DNA from: JBBQED01 sp038320345
Lineage (GTDB): Bacteria; Bacteroidota; Bacteroidia; AKYH767-A; OLB10
Assembly (NCBI GenBank): GCA_038320345.1
Contig: JBBQED010000006.1
Span: forward strand, 144,548 to 208,547
DNA length: 64,000 bases
Direction of reading: 5' to 3'
The notes beneath the pieces are model-generated. The model did not search any database. It saw only the letters and a program-made list of their open reading frames with translations, and had not been told where the DNA came from. The translations under genes and the position numbers were made by a program. This document shows, piece by piece, positions 35,977-45,063 of the stretch. Within the stretch, counting starts at the first letter, position 1, and each line of letters opens with the position of its first letter.

Positions 35977-37116
35977 ATGGAAACTCTCAAAAAAATGTCA
36001 ATGGTCGATTTGCTCGGTCAATACAGAAAAATCCAGCCAGAAATTGATAAAGCCATTCTTGATGTGGTAAAATCTTCTGCCTATATTAATGGACCAGAAG
36101 TTAAAACATTTGCCAAAGAACTCGAAGAATATCTTGATGTAAAACATGTGATTCCCTGTGCGAATGGAACCGATGCTTTGCAAATCGCGATGATGGCACT
36201 TAATTTTAAACCGGGTGATGAGGTGATCACAGCGAGTTTTACCTATGTTGCAACTGCTGAGGTGATTGCTTTATTAAAATTAAAACCGGTGTTGGTGGAT
36301 GTGAATCCAGATGACTTTACGATCGATTGCGATGCTATTGAAAGAGCCATTACCCCTAAAACGGTTGCTATTGTTCCGGTTCATTTATTTGGACAATGTG
36401 CCAATATGCAGAGAGTGATGGAAATTGCCAATGCTCATAATTTATATGTTATTGAAGATAATGCTCAGGCTATAGGTGCTGATTATGTGATGGATAACGG
36501 AATCCAGTACAAAGCCGGAACCATTGGTACGATTGGAACTACTTCATTCTTTCCTTCTAAAAACCTAGGATGTATGGGTGATGGAGGTGCGATATTTTGT
36601 AATGATGACGAAATAGCTACCCGACTCAGAGTGATCGCTAACCATGGTCAGAGTGTACTTTATCATCACGATGATATTGGTGTTAATTCCCGTTTGGATA
36701 GTATGCAGGCAGCAATTTTAAGAGTTAAACTTCCACATTTGGATGAGTATTGTGCTGCTCGTCAGCATGCTGCGGCATTTTATGATAGCGCCTTTGCTAA
36801 CAATCCTAAAATCAAAACTCCAGGAAGGATTGCGCACTCTACTCATGTTTTCCATCAGTACACATTGGTTCTCAATGGAGTATCAAGAACTGCTTTACGT
36901 GAATACTTAGAAACGAAAGGGGTTCCGAGCATGATATATTACCCTATTCCACTTCATATGCAGAAAGCCTATACCGATCCGCGATATAAGAAAGGGGATT
37001 TCCCGGTTACAGAAGATCTTTGTAATCATGTGATTTCACTTCCTATGCACACTGAATTGAGTGATGAAGATTTAGCTCATATCACGTCAAGTGTCCTTGA
37101 GTTTGTAAGCAAATAA
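35977..37116 (+). CDS. sugar-nucleotide aminotransferase, DegT/WbpE type
   Basis: A 379-aa PLP aminotransferase of the DegT/DnrJ/EryC1/StrS family. The PLP lysine is K195 in SFFPSKNLGCMGDGGA, the exact context found in WbpE/WlbC enzymes that make UDP-GlcNAc3NA from the 3-keto sugar. Other motifs: VIPCANGTDALQIAMMAL, VPVHLFGQCANM and YYPIPLHMQKAY. The other three enzymes of this pathway lie at 39675-42595. It starts the polysaccharide precursor cluster. Specificity is inferred from motif and context. Confidence 0.88.
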   Translation: METLKKMSMVDLLGQYRKIQPEIDKAILDVVKSSAYINGPEVKTFAKELEEYLDVKHVIPCANGTDALQIAMMALNFKPGDEVITASFTYVATAEVIALLKLKPVLVDVNPDDFTIDCDAIERAITPKTVAIVPVHLFGQCANMQRVMEIANAHNLYVIEDNAQAIGADYVMDNGIQYKAGTIGTIGTTSFFPSKNLGCMGDGGAIFCNDDEIATRLRVIANHGQSVLYHHDDIGVNSRLDSMQAAILRVKLPHLDEYCAARQHAAAFYDSAFANNPKIKTPGRIAHSTHVFHQYTLVLNGVSRTALREYLETKGVPSMIYYPIPLHMQKAYTDPRYKKGDFPVTEDLCNHVISLPMHTELSDEDLAHITSSVLEFVSK

Positions 37117-37183
37117 TTTTAAAGACGAAACCTCTGGTACTATCAGCAAGTATAAAGCTGAGAACACTCTAAAAATTGATCAA

Positions 37184-38515
37184 ATGAATATTGCAGTAGT
37201 TGGAACTGGTTACGTAGGTTTAGTAACAGGAACCTGTTTTGCCGAAATGGGTAATCACGTTACCTGCGTAGATATTGACGCGAACAAAGTAGAAAGAATG
37301 CGGAACGGAATCATTCCGATTTATGAACCACATTTGGACGTATTGTTTGAACGTAATATCCGTCAGGGAAGATTACAATTTACAACTAATCTCGAAGAAG
37401 CGATTGCCGATGCACAGGTAATTTTTCTGGCTCTACCAACACCTCCAGGTGAAGATGGTTCAGCAGATTTATCGTACGTTTTAGGAGTGTCCAACAATTT
37501 GGGTAAACTTATCAAAGAATATAAAATTGTTATCAATAAAAGCACCGTTCCTGTAGGAACCGCTGAAAAAGTAAGAGAAGCGATTGCTAAAAATTGCAGT
37601 GTGCATTTTGATGTGATTTCTAATCCTGAATTTTTACGTGAAGGATTTGCCGTTGATGATTTCATGAAGCCCGACCGCGTGGTAATTGGTACCCGCAGCG
37701 AGAAAGCTAAAAAAATCATGAGTGATTTATACGCTCCATTTGTTCGTCAGGGAAATCCAATTTATTTTATGGATGAACGTTCTGCTGAACTCACGAAATA
37801 TGCAGCTAATGCTTTTCTAGCCACTAAGATTACATTCATGAATGAGATCGCCAACCTTTGTGAGAAAGTAGGTGCTAATGTAGATGCGATCCGTATTGGT
37901 ATTGGTTCTGATTCTAGAATCGGAAAGCGATTCCTTTTCGCAGGTATCGGTTATGGCGGAAGCTGTTTTCCGAAAGATGTTCATGCACTCTATCGTACTT
38001 CTCAAGACTTCAAATACGATTTCAAAATACTTTCTTCTGTAATGGAAGTAAATGAAATTCAGAAAACGGTGATCGTTGAAAAAGTACGTCAGTATTTTGA
38101 TGGTGATCTGAAAGGAAAAAAATTCGCAGTTTGGGGATTAGCCTTTAAACCAGATACTGATGATATCCGTGAAGCTCCGGCTTTATATATTATTCGTGAT
38201 CTATTGGCTGCGGGCGCTTCAGTAAGTGCTTTCGATCCAGAAGCGATGGAGAATGTGAAGAAGACAATGGGTGAAGTAATTCATTACGCTACGGATCCTT
38301 ATGAGGCAGTTCAAGATGCGGATGCATTATTGATTGCAACAGAATGGTCACTCTTCAGGACTCCTGATTTTGATAAATTGAAAGCTTCTATGAAAGGCAA
38401 AGTAATTTTTGATGGTCGTAACCTCTACGATCTTCAGAGAATGTCGGAGATGGGCTTCTACTATAATAGTATCGGACGCGAAATCGTAACGCCACAAATT
38501 CCCGCCTTCTCTTAA
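37184..38515 (+). CDS. ugd: UDP-glucose 6-dehydrogenase
   Basis: A 443-aa NAD-dependent dehydrogenase that oxidises UDP-glucose to UDP-glucuronate. The Rossmann motif GTGYVGLVTGTCFAEMG is at the N-terminus, INKSTVPVGTAEKV follows, and the catalytic cysteine C261 is in GIGYGGSCFPKDVHAL. FAVWGLAFKPDTDDIREAP is in the C-terminal domain. Directly followed (12 nt) by UDP-glucuronate decarboxylase, so the pair makes UDP-xylose. Confidence 0.94.
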   Translation: MNIAVVGTGYVGLVTGTCFAEMGNHVTCVDIDANKVERMRNGIIPIYEPHLDVLFERNIRQGRLQFTTNLEEAIADAQVIFLALPTPPGEDGSADLSYVLGVSNNLGKLIKEYKIVINKSTVPVGTAEKVREAIAKNCSVHFDVISNPEFLREGFAVDDFMKPDRVVIGTRSEKAKKIMSDLYAPFVRQGNPIYFMDERSAELTKYAANAFLATKITFMNEIANLCEKVGANVDAIRIGIGSDSRIGKRFLFAGIGYGGSCFPKDVHALYRTSQDFKYDFKILSSVMEVNEIQKTVIVEKVRQYFDGDLKGKKFAVWGLAFKPDTDDIREAPALYIIRDLLAAGASVSAFDPEAMENVKKTMGEVIHYATDPYEAVQDADALLIATEWSLFRTPDFDKLKASMKGKVIFDGRNLYDLQRMSEMGFYYNSIGREIVTPQIPAFS

Positions 38516-38527
38516 TATTAAATAATT

Positions 38528-39502
38528 ATGCCTAACCAGCGTGTACTTATTACCGGAGCTGCCGGTTTTCTAGGATCTCATTTGTGTGACCGCTTCATCA
38601 AAGAAGGATATCGTGTTGTGGGAATGGATAACCTTATTACTGGTGACCTACGCAATATCGAACATCTCTTTAAACTAAAAGAGTTTGAGTTTTATCATCA
38701 TGATGTTAGTCGGTTCGTTCATGTACCGGGACAAATTGATTACATCCTGCATTTCGCATCGCCTGCAAGTCCTATTGATTACTTAAAAATTCCAATTCAA
38801 ACTCTTAAAGTTGGTTCTCTTGGAACGCATAATCTACTAGGTTTTGCTCTAGTGAAAAAAGCTAGAATCCTCGTTGCCTCTACTAGTGAAGTTTATGGAG
38901 ATCCAACAGTACATCCGCAAACTGAAGATTACTGGGGGAATGTAAATCCGATTGGTCCTCGTGGAGTGTATGATGAAGCTAAACGTTTTCAAGAAGCCAT
39001 CACCATGGCCTATCATACCTATCATGGACTCGAAACGCGCATCGTGAGAATCTTTAATACTTACGGTCCAAGAATGAGATTAAATGACGGTCGTGTTTTG
39101 CCAGCCTTCATCGGACAAGCATTACGTGGCGAAGATCTTACCATCTTCGGTGATGGAAGTCAAACACGTTCTTTCTGTTATGTGGATGATCTAGTAGAAG
39201 GAATTTACCGCTTATTAAAAAGTGACTATGCATATCCTGTTAACGTAGGTAATCCTCAGGAAATCACGATCCGTGAATTTGCAGAAGAGATTATTAAACT
39301 TACCGGTACTACTCAGAAATTAATTACTAAACCTTTACCACAAGACGATCCAAAACAACGTCGTCCCGATATCACCAAAGCACAAACTATCTTAGGCTGG
39401 GAACCAAAAATTAGTCGTAAAGAAGGACTGAAACTGACTTATGATTATTTCAAAAGCCTTCCTTCAGAAGAATTATACCGAACAGCACATCGCTTCGAAT
39501 AA
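38528..39502 (+). CDS. UDP-glucuronate decarboxylase (UDP-xylose synthase)
   Basis: A 324-aa extended short-chain dehydrogenase. NAD motif GAAGFLGSHL (residues 10-19), ILHFASPASPIDYLKIPIQT, the Ser/Tyr/Lys centre with STSEVYGDP and GVYDEAKRFQEA, and RIFNTYGPRMRLNDGRV. These are hallmark sequences of UXS enzymes, which turn UDP-GlcA into UDP-xylose. It follows ugd by 12 nt and ends at a hairpin, forming a two-step unit. Confidence 0.93.
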   Translation: MPNQRVLITGAAGFLGSHLCDRFIKEGYRVVGMDNLITGDLRNIEHLFKLKEFEFYHHDVSRFVHVPGQIDYILHFASPASPIDYLKIPIQTLKVGSLGTHNLLGFALVKKARILVASTSEVYGDPTVHPQTEDYWGNVNPIGPRGVYDEAKRFQEAITMAYHTYHGLETRIVRIFNTYGPRMRLNDGRVLPAFIGQALRGEDLTIFGDGSQTRSFCYVDDLVEGIYRLLKSDYAYPVNVGNPQEITIREFAEEIIKLTGTTQKLITKPLPQDDPKQRRPDITKAQTILGWEPKISRKEGLKLTYDYFKSLPSEELYRTAHRFE

Positions 39503-39529
39503 AAAAAATACTGTGAATTAAAATAAAGA

Positions 39530-39562
39530 AACACTGCTGGAAATCACCCTGCAGTGTTCTTC
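39530..39562 (+). terminator. intrinsic terminator after the UDP-xylose synthase gene
   Basis: Stem AACACTGC/GCAGTGTT (39530-39537 with 39551-39558), possibly extended by two inner G-C pairs, followed by a short pyrimidine tract TCTTCGTTT. A moderate terminator that separates the first part of the cluster from the wbp-like genes. Confidence 0.55.
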
Positions 39563-39674
39563 GTTTCTAACAGAAATAAATTTCCAGATGGAAATCTGGA
39601 GGATCAAAAAACAAAAATCAACTTCTACTGAAGAAAAATTCAGTAAGTAATAATCCGCCAGTCTGCATTATCTC

Positions 39675-40247
39675 ATGGAATATTTTGCTCATCCTACTGC
39701 TGTCATTGATGAAGGTTGTAAAATTGGTAAAGGAACCAAGATCTGGCACTTTGCTCATATCATGTCCGACTGTATCATTGGTGAACAATGTAATTTAGGT
39801 CAGAATGTAGTCATCTCTCCCAACGTAATTTTAGGAAGAAATGTTAAAGTGCAAAACAACGTTTCCATCTACACGGGAGTGATTTGTGAAGATGATGTTT
39901 TCTTAGGACCGAGTATGGTTTTTACCAATGTGATGAATCCACGCAGTGCCGTGAACCGAAAGGATCAGTATCTCAAAACAATCGTGAAGACAGGTGCTTC
40001 CATTGGAGCGAATGCAACTATTGTTTGCGGACATGATATAGGTCGCTTTGCATTTATCGGTGCTGGTGCGGTGGTAACGAAAGATGTTCCAGATTATGCA
40101 TTAGTGATTGGAAATCCAGCGCGTCAAACAGGATGGATGAGTGAATTCGGACATAAGCTGAAATTTGATCAAGAAGGAATTGCTGTTTGTCCGGAGAGTG
40201 GAGAGAAATATCAATTCGTAAAAAATAGCGTTCACAAGTTAGCCTGA
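39675..40247 (+). CDS. UDP-3-amino sugar N-acetyltransferase, WbpD/WlbB type
   Basis: A 190-aa left-handed beta-helix acyltransferase with hexapeptide repeats (IGKGTKIWHFAHI, IGEQCNLGQNVVIS, NVILGRNVKVQNNVSIYTG). The family signature GPSMVFTNVMNPRSAVNRKD and the acceptor-side GASIGANATIVCGHDIG are present. This enzyme acetylates the 3-amino group of UDP-GlcNAc3NA to give UDP-GlcNAc3NAcA. It is followed after 4 nt by the 3-dehydrogenase gene. Confidence 0.9.
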   Translation: MEYFAHPTAVIDEGCKIGKGTKIWHFAHIMSDCIIGEQCNLGQNVVISPNVILGRNVKVQNNVSIYTGVICEDDVFLGPSMVFTNVMNPRSAVNRKDQYLKTIVKTGASIGANATIVCGHDIGRFAFIGAGAVVTKDVPDYALVIGNPARQTGWMSEFGHKLKFDQEGIAVCPESGEKYQFVKNSVHKLA

Positions 40248-40251
40248 AGCC

Positions 40252-41313
40252 ATGACCAATTACGAAAACCGAAATCTGCGTTTTGCTGTGATAGGCAGCG
40301 GGCATATCGGAAAGCGACATGCAGAAATGATTCGTCGCAATCCAGAAGCTGAATTACTCGCGCTCTGTGATGTAAAACCAGCATCCGCATTAAATTTAAA
40401 AGAATATTCAGATATTCCGTTTTTTAATTCAGTGGATGAAATGCTGAATGCACTACCAGATATTGATGTGGTAAGTGTTTGCTCTCCAAATGGCTTGCAT
40501 GCCGAACATTCTTTGAAAGCACTTGAGTTTCGTAAACATGTAGTGTGTGAAAAGCCTATGGCGATCACGAAAGCAGATTGCGAAAAAATAATTTATAAAG
40601 CACTGCAGGTATCTCGCCATGTATTTGGGGTAATGCAGAACCGTTACTCTCCTCCTTCTGCTTGGCTTAAGGAAATCGTGGAAAAAAAACTCATGGGAGA
40701 GATTTATATGGTGCAACTGAATTGCTTCTGGAACCGCGACGATCGTTATTATAAAGCCGACACTTGGAAAGGTAGCTCTAATCTTGATGGAGGAACACTC
40801 TTCACACAATTTTCCCATTTTATAGATATCATGTACTGGGTATTTGGCGATATCACAGATATTAATGGAGTCTTTGCCGACTTCAATCATAAAGAAACCA
40901 CTGCCTTTGAAGATTCTGGTCTTGTGAACTTCCGATTTGTAAACGGAGGCATGGGATCCTTGAATTATTCAACTTCTGTTTGGGATACAAACCTTGAAAG
41001 CAGTATTACCGTAATAGGGAGCAAAGGAAGTATCAAAATTGGCGGACAGTATATGAATGAAGTGGTGTATTGCCATATTGATGGATATGAATTACCCCAT
41101 TTGCCTCCAGTAAATCCTGCTAATGATTACGGGGCCTACAAAGGTTCCGCTGCCAATCATCATTACATCATCGAAAATGTAATTGATACATTGAAAGGCA
41201 GAAATACAATGACCACCAACGCACTCGAAGGTCTCAAAGTAGTAGAGATTATCGAACGTATTTATTCTTTAAGAAAACTGAACAAACCGGAAATCCGCTA
41301 TCCCAATGTATAA
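40252..41313 (+). CDS. Gfo/Idh/MocA oxidoreductase, WbpB/WlbA type
   Basis: A 353-aa NAD(P)-dependent oxidoreductase. The N-terminal Rossmann domain has FAVIGSGHIGKRHAEMI, then DVVSVCSPNGLHAEHSLKAL and the diagnostic EKPMAITKADCE. The C-terminal half has GVMQNRYSPPSAWL and LDGGTLFTQFSHFID. In the WbpA-B-E-D pathway this enzyme oxidises C3 of UDP-GlcNAcA to the keto sugar for the aminotransferase. It starts 4 nt after the acetyltransferase and overlaps the next gene by 8 nt, so translation is coupled. Confidence 0.9.
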   Translation: MTNYENRNLRFAVIGSGHIGKRHAEMIRRNPEAELLALCDVKPASALNLKEYSDIPFFNSVDEMLNALPDIDVVSVCSPNGLHAEHSLKALEFRKHVVCEKPMAITKADCEKIIYKALQVSRHVFGVMQNRYSPPSAWLKEIVEKKLMGEIYMVQLNCFWNRDDRYYKADTWKGSSNLDGGTLFTQFSHFIDIMYWVFGDITDINGVFADFNHKETTAFEDSGLVNFRFVNGGMGSLNYSTSVWDTNLESSITVIGSKGSIKIGGQYMNEVVYCHIDGYELPHLPPVNPANDYGAYKGSAANHHYIIENVIDTLKGRNTMTTNALEGLKVVEIIERIYSLRKLNKPEIRYPNV

Positions 41314-42595
41314 CGAACTCATCAGCAAGAAAAAGAAACTTGCTGTTATCGGCCTAGGCTATGTAGGCTTACCTATTGCACTTGAATTTGCAAAGAAAAT
41401 TTCTGTCATTGGCTTTGACATTAACGCATCACGTGTAACGATGATGCAGAATAACACTGACCCGAGCGGAGAACTTGATAGTAGCGCTTTTGAAGGCTGT
41501 GATATTCAATTTACGGATTCATTAGATGTGTTAAGAGAAGCAACTTTCTTTATTGTTGCTGTTCCTACACCAATCGATGATCATAAACTACCTGATCTTA
41601 AACCACTCTTAGGTGCAACGCGTTCTATTGCGCAGGTGCTCAAAGCGGGTGATTATGTAGTGTATGAATCGACAGTGTATCCAGGATGTACTGAAGAAGA
41701 TTGTATTCCTGTGCTGGAAGAGATTTCAGGACTGACATTCGTCAAGGATTTTAAAGTAGGTTACTCCCCAGAAAGAATTAACCCGGGTGATAAAGAACAT
41801 ACGCTCTCTAAAATAACTAAAGTAGTTTCAGGTTGTGATGCAGAATCCTCTGAAGTTGTAGCAAAGGTTTACGAGATCGTAGTGAAAGCTGGAGTTTTTC
41901 GTGCTTCTAGTATTAAAGTCGCAGAAGCGGCTAAGATTATCGAAAATACACAGCGTGATGTGAATATTGCACTGATGAATGAACTCTCGATTATCTTCAA
42001 TAAAATGGGTATCAATACCTATGAAGTTTTAGAGGCCGCTGGTACTAAATGGAACTTTTTGAAGTTTATGCCGGGATTAGTTGGCGGACATTGTATCGGC
42101 GTTGATCCTTATTACCTCACTTATAAAGCTCAAGAACTCGGCTATCATTCACAAGTGATCAATTCAGGTCGTTATGTAAATGATACGATGGGTTTTTATG
42201 TTGCCAAACAAACAGTAAAAAAACTGATTGCATTAGGCAAAGATCTTAGCAAATGTAAAGTGCTTATTATGGGTGCCACATTTAAAGAAGATGTAGAAGA
42301 CATCCGTAATTCAAAAGTAGCGGATGTAGTGAACGAATTTAAATCCTACGGTGTAAGTGTTGAAGTAATTGATCCTCGTGCTAACAGCGAAGAACTGCAT
42401 CATGAATATGGCTTTGGCTTAACAGAAAAACCAGGTAATGATTATGATGCTATTGTGGTAGCAGTACATCACAGTGAGTATAAGCCAATGGGTGAACCCG
42501 AATTTCTTAAAATGGTGAAGAGCCCTGCCATCCTCGTTGATTTAAAAGGAATTTATCGCGGAAAAATTAAAGAACTAAATTACTGGAGTCTTTAA
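41306..42595 (+). CDS. UDP-N-acetylhexosamine 6-dehydrogenase (WbpA/TviB type)
   Basis: A 429-aa UDP-sugar dehydrogenase. Rossmann motif VIGLGYVGLPIALEFA, YESTVYPGCTEEDCIPVLEE, KIIENTQRDVNIALMNEL, catalytic C263 in GLVGGHCIGVDPYYLT, and VLIMGATFKEDVEDIRNS. It oxidises UDP-GlcNAc or UDP-GalNAc to the uronic acid. Two roles fit: the first step of UDP-GlcNAc3NAcA (context of the WbpB/D genes just upstream), or UDP-GalNAcA together with the WbpP/TviC-like epimerase at 45064. It overlaps the previous gene by 8 nt. Confidence 0.9.
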   Translation: MYNELISKKKKLAVIGLGYVGLPIALEFAKKISVIGFDINASRVTMMQNNTDPSGELDSSAFEGCDIQFTDSLDVLREATFFIVAVPTPIDDHKLPDLKPLLGATRSIAQVLKAGDYVVYESTVYPGCTEEDCIPVLEEISGLTFVKDFKVGYSPERINPGDKEHTLSKITKVVSGCDAESSEVVAKVYEIVVKAGVFRASSIKVAEAAKIIENTQRDVNIALMNELSIIFNKMGINTYEVLEAAGTKWNFLKFMPGLVGGHCIGVDPYYLTYKAQELGYHSQVINSGRYVNDTMGFYVAKQTVKKLIALGKDLSKCKVLIMGATFKEDVEDIRNSKVADVVNEFKSYGVSVEVIDPRANSEELHHEYGFGLTEKPGNDYDAIVVAVHHSEYKPMGEPEFLKMVKSPAILVDLKGIYRGKIKELNYWSL

Positions 42596-42633
42596 AATTT
42601 CCATCTTAAAACCGATCCGTAAATCTATCAGTC

Positions 42634-43671
42634 ATGGCAACAAAAAAAAGAATTCTTGTCACCGGAGGAACCGGATTTATCGGATCCCATACTGCTGTTG
42701 AACTGATCAACAAAGGCTATGAAGTTTTTATCATTGATAATCTTTCCAATTCTCATATTGAAGTTTTAAGTTCGATTGAAAAAATTACTGGCGTGAAGCC
42801 TGTATTTGCGCAGATCGATATGAATAATTTACAGGCGCTGAATGAATTCATCCGCATTCATCAAGTAGACGCAGTTATTCATTTTGCTGCTTTGAAAGCT
42901 GTTGGCGAAAGTGTAAATCATCCTCTTGAATATTACCGAAACAATCTGGTATCGCTCTTGAACCTGTTGGACGTTTGCAAAGATCATAAGATTCAACATC
43001 TTGTTTTTTCGTCGTCATGCTCCGTTTATGGTGAGCCCGATTACTTACCCATTGATGAGTTTGCTGCCGTAAAACCAGCTCAGAGTCCTTATGCGAACAC
43101 CAAAAAAATTGGAGAAGATATTCTAAGAGATAGCAGTAAAGTTCTTGACATTAACATCATCGCTTTGCGTTATTTTAATCCAGTTGGTGCTCATCCTTCT
43201 AACTTGATTGGAGAATATCCTCTCGGAACTCCATTGAATTTGTTTCCGGTAATAACTCAGACAGCTATCGGCAAGCGAAATAAAATGATGGTGTACGGAA
43301 CAGATTACGACACTCCCGATGGAAGCTGTATCCGTGATTATATTCATGTGATGGATGTTGCTGCAGCACATGTGGTAGCGATTGCAAGAATGCTGGAAGG
43401 TAAGAGTAAAGAAAAATATGAGTTATATAATTTAGGAACTGGCACAGGACTTTCTGTACTGGAAGTCTTGAATGCTTTTGAAAAATATACTGGAGTAAAA
43501 GTAAATTATGAATTAACGGATCGCCGTGATGGTGATGTAGTAAAAGTGTATGCTGATACTTCGTATGCCAATAATGAACTCGGTTGGAAAACGGAACGTG
43601 GAATAGAAGAAATGATTGTTTCTGCTTGGGCCTGGGAACAGTTACTCCAACAAAAAGCACAAACGGTTTAA
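42634..43671 (+). CDS. galE: UDP-glucose 4-epimerase
   Basis: A 345-aa extended SDR enzyme interconverting UDP-Glc and UDP-Gal. NAD motif GGTGFIGSHTAVEL, VIHFAALKAVGESV, the catalytic centre SSSCSVYGEP and YANTKKIGEDIL, LRYFNPVGAHPS and SCIRDYIHVMDVAAAHV are all typical of GalE. It is 38 nt downstream of the dehydrogenase. It may also act on UDP-GlcNAc; the sequence alone does not decide. Confidence 0.92.
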   Translation: MATKKRILVTGGTGFIGSHTAVELINKGYEVFIIDNLSNSHIEVLSSIEKITGVKPVFAQIDMNNLQALNEFIRIHQVDAVIHFAALKAVGESVNHPLEYYRNNLVSLLNLLDVCKDHKIQHLVFSSSCSVYGEPDYLPIDEFAAVKPAQSPYANTKKIGEDILRDSSKVLDINIIALRYFNPVGAHPSNLIGEYPLGTPLNLFPVITQTAIGKRNKMMVYGTDYDTPDGSCIRDYIHVMDVAAAHVVAIARMLEGKSKEKYELYNLGTGTGLSVLEVLNAFEKYTGVKVNYELTDRRDGDVVKVYADTSYANNELGWKTERGIEEMIVSAWAWEQLLQQKAQTV

Positions 43672-43731
43672 ATTTATAAAGTTAAAAGCATCCGGTTTTT
43701 ATTTTTCTGAACGGAACATATCAATAAGCGC

Positions 43732-44784
43732 ATGAAAAAAATCCTGATAACCGGAGGTGCCGGCTTCATCGGTTCACACGTAGTTCAAAGATTTGTAACC
43801 AACTATCCCGATGTTCACGTTGTGAATCTGGATGCCTTAACATACGCTGGTAATCTGGCTAATTTGCGAGATATTGAAAACGCAGCCAACTATACATTTG
43901 TAAAAGCAGACATTACCGATGCAAGTGTTATACAAGCACTTTTTAATGAACATGAATTTGATGGAGTAATTCATCTTGCAGCTGAATCTCATGTTGATCG
44001 CAGCATCTCGAATCCTATGGATTTTATCATGACCAATATTGTAGGTACCGTGGTTTTACTGAATGCTGCTCGCGAATGTTGGAAAGGAAATTTCGATAAC
44101 AAAAGATTTTATCATGTGAGTACTGATGAAGTGTACGGAAGCCTAGGCGAGCAAGGTTACTTTACCGAAGAAACCCGCTACGATCCTCATAGTCCGTACT
44201 CTGCTTCTAAAGCAAGTTCAGATCATTTAGTAAGAGCTTACCATGATACTTATGGCTTACCAATAGTAATTTCTAATTGCTCAAACAATTATGGATCATT
44301 TCAATTTCCTGAAAAATTAATTCCTCTGGCGATTAATAATCTGGTTCAGAATAAACCTATTCCTGTGTATGGCAAAGGAGAAAATATTCGTGACTGGCTT
44401 TTTGTAGATGATCATGCCATAGCTATTGATGTAATTTATCAGTATGGTAAAAATGGGGAGACCTATAATATCGGTGGACATAATGAATGGAAAAATATCG
44501 ATCTCATTCATTTGTTGTGTGATATTATGGATCGCAAACTGAAACGTGTATCAGGTACTTCCAAGAACCAAATCACTTTTGTAAAAGACCGTGCTGGACA
44601 TGATCTGCGATATGCTATCGACTCTTCTAAATTACAGCGGGAACTAGGTTGGAAACCTTCGCTTCAATTTGAAGAGGGACTCGAAAAAACTGTTGATTGG
44701 TATTTAGCCAATCAAAAGTGGATGGACGGAGTAACTACCGGTGAGTATCAACAATATTATACCAAGCAATACTCTAATACGTAA
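43732..44784 (+). CDS. rmlB: dTDP-glucose 4,6-dehydratase
   Basis: A 350-aa SDR enzyme that converts dTDP-glucose to dTDP-4-keto-6-deoxyglucose. Motifs: ITGGAGFIGSHVVQRF, LDALTYAGNLANLRDI, HLAAESHVDRSI, FYHVSTDEVYGSLG (Thr-Asp-Glu catalytic triad), YSASKASSDHLVRAYH and NNYGSFQFPEKLIPL. RmlA, RmlC and RmlD are not in this window, so the final deoxysugar (rhamnose or another) cannot be named. Confidence 0.95.
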   Translation: MKKILITGGAGFIGSHVVQRFVTNYPDVHVVNLDALTYAGNLANLRDIENAANYTFVKADITDASVIQALFNEHEFDGVIHLAAESHVDRSISNPMDFIMTNIVGTVVLLNAARECWKGNFDNKRFYHVSTDEVYGSLGEQGYFTEETRYDPHSPYSASKASSDHLVRAYHDTYGLPIVISNCSNNYGSFQFPEKLIPLAINNLVQNKPIPVYGKGENIRDWLFVDDHAIAIDVIYQYGKNGETYNIGGHNEWKNIDLIHLLCDIMDRKLKRVSGTSKNQITFVKDRAGHDLRYAIDSSKLQRELGWKPSLQFEEGLEKTVDWYLANQKWMDGVTTGEYQQYYTKQYSNT

Positions 44785-45038
44785 TTCTCCTTTTTAAAAG
44801 AGAGTTTAACATTGTCCTTTAAAGTAGATAGCGCTTAGTTTTATAATCAACGTAATTTCTCCTTTCATTAACAGGGAAGCAGTTGATGTTGAATTGGTCG
44901 AGCTATGTTTTTTCACTCTTCCTGATCAGATAATAACAGGGTCTATTTATCCTTATCACCTCCACTTTTCTAGTACAGAATCGTTGATAAACCAATGAAA
45001 TTCAGTCCTCGACTCCTTAATTGAATGATTTTATCGCT

Positions 45039-45046
45039 TAAATTTG
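45039..45046 (+). promoter_or_regulatory. -7 promoter element of the WbpP-like epimerase gene
   Basis: TAAATTTG (exact TAnnTTTG), 17 nt before the ATG at 45064. It suggests a new transcript for the epimerase/phosphatase pair. The preceding 250 nt hold no other recognisable feature. Confidence 0.55.
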
Positions 45047-45063
45047 TTACTTCGTAATCAAAT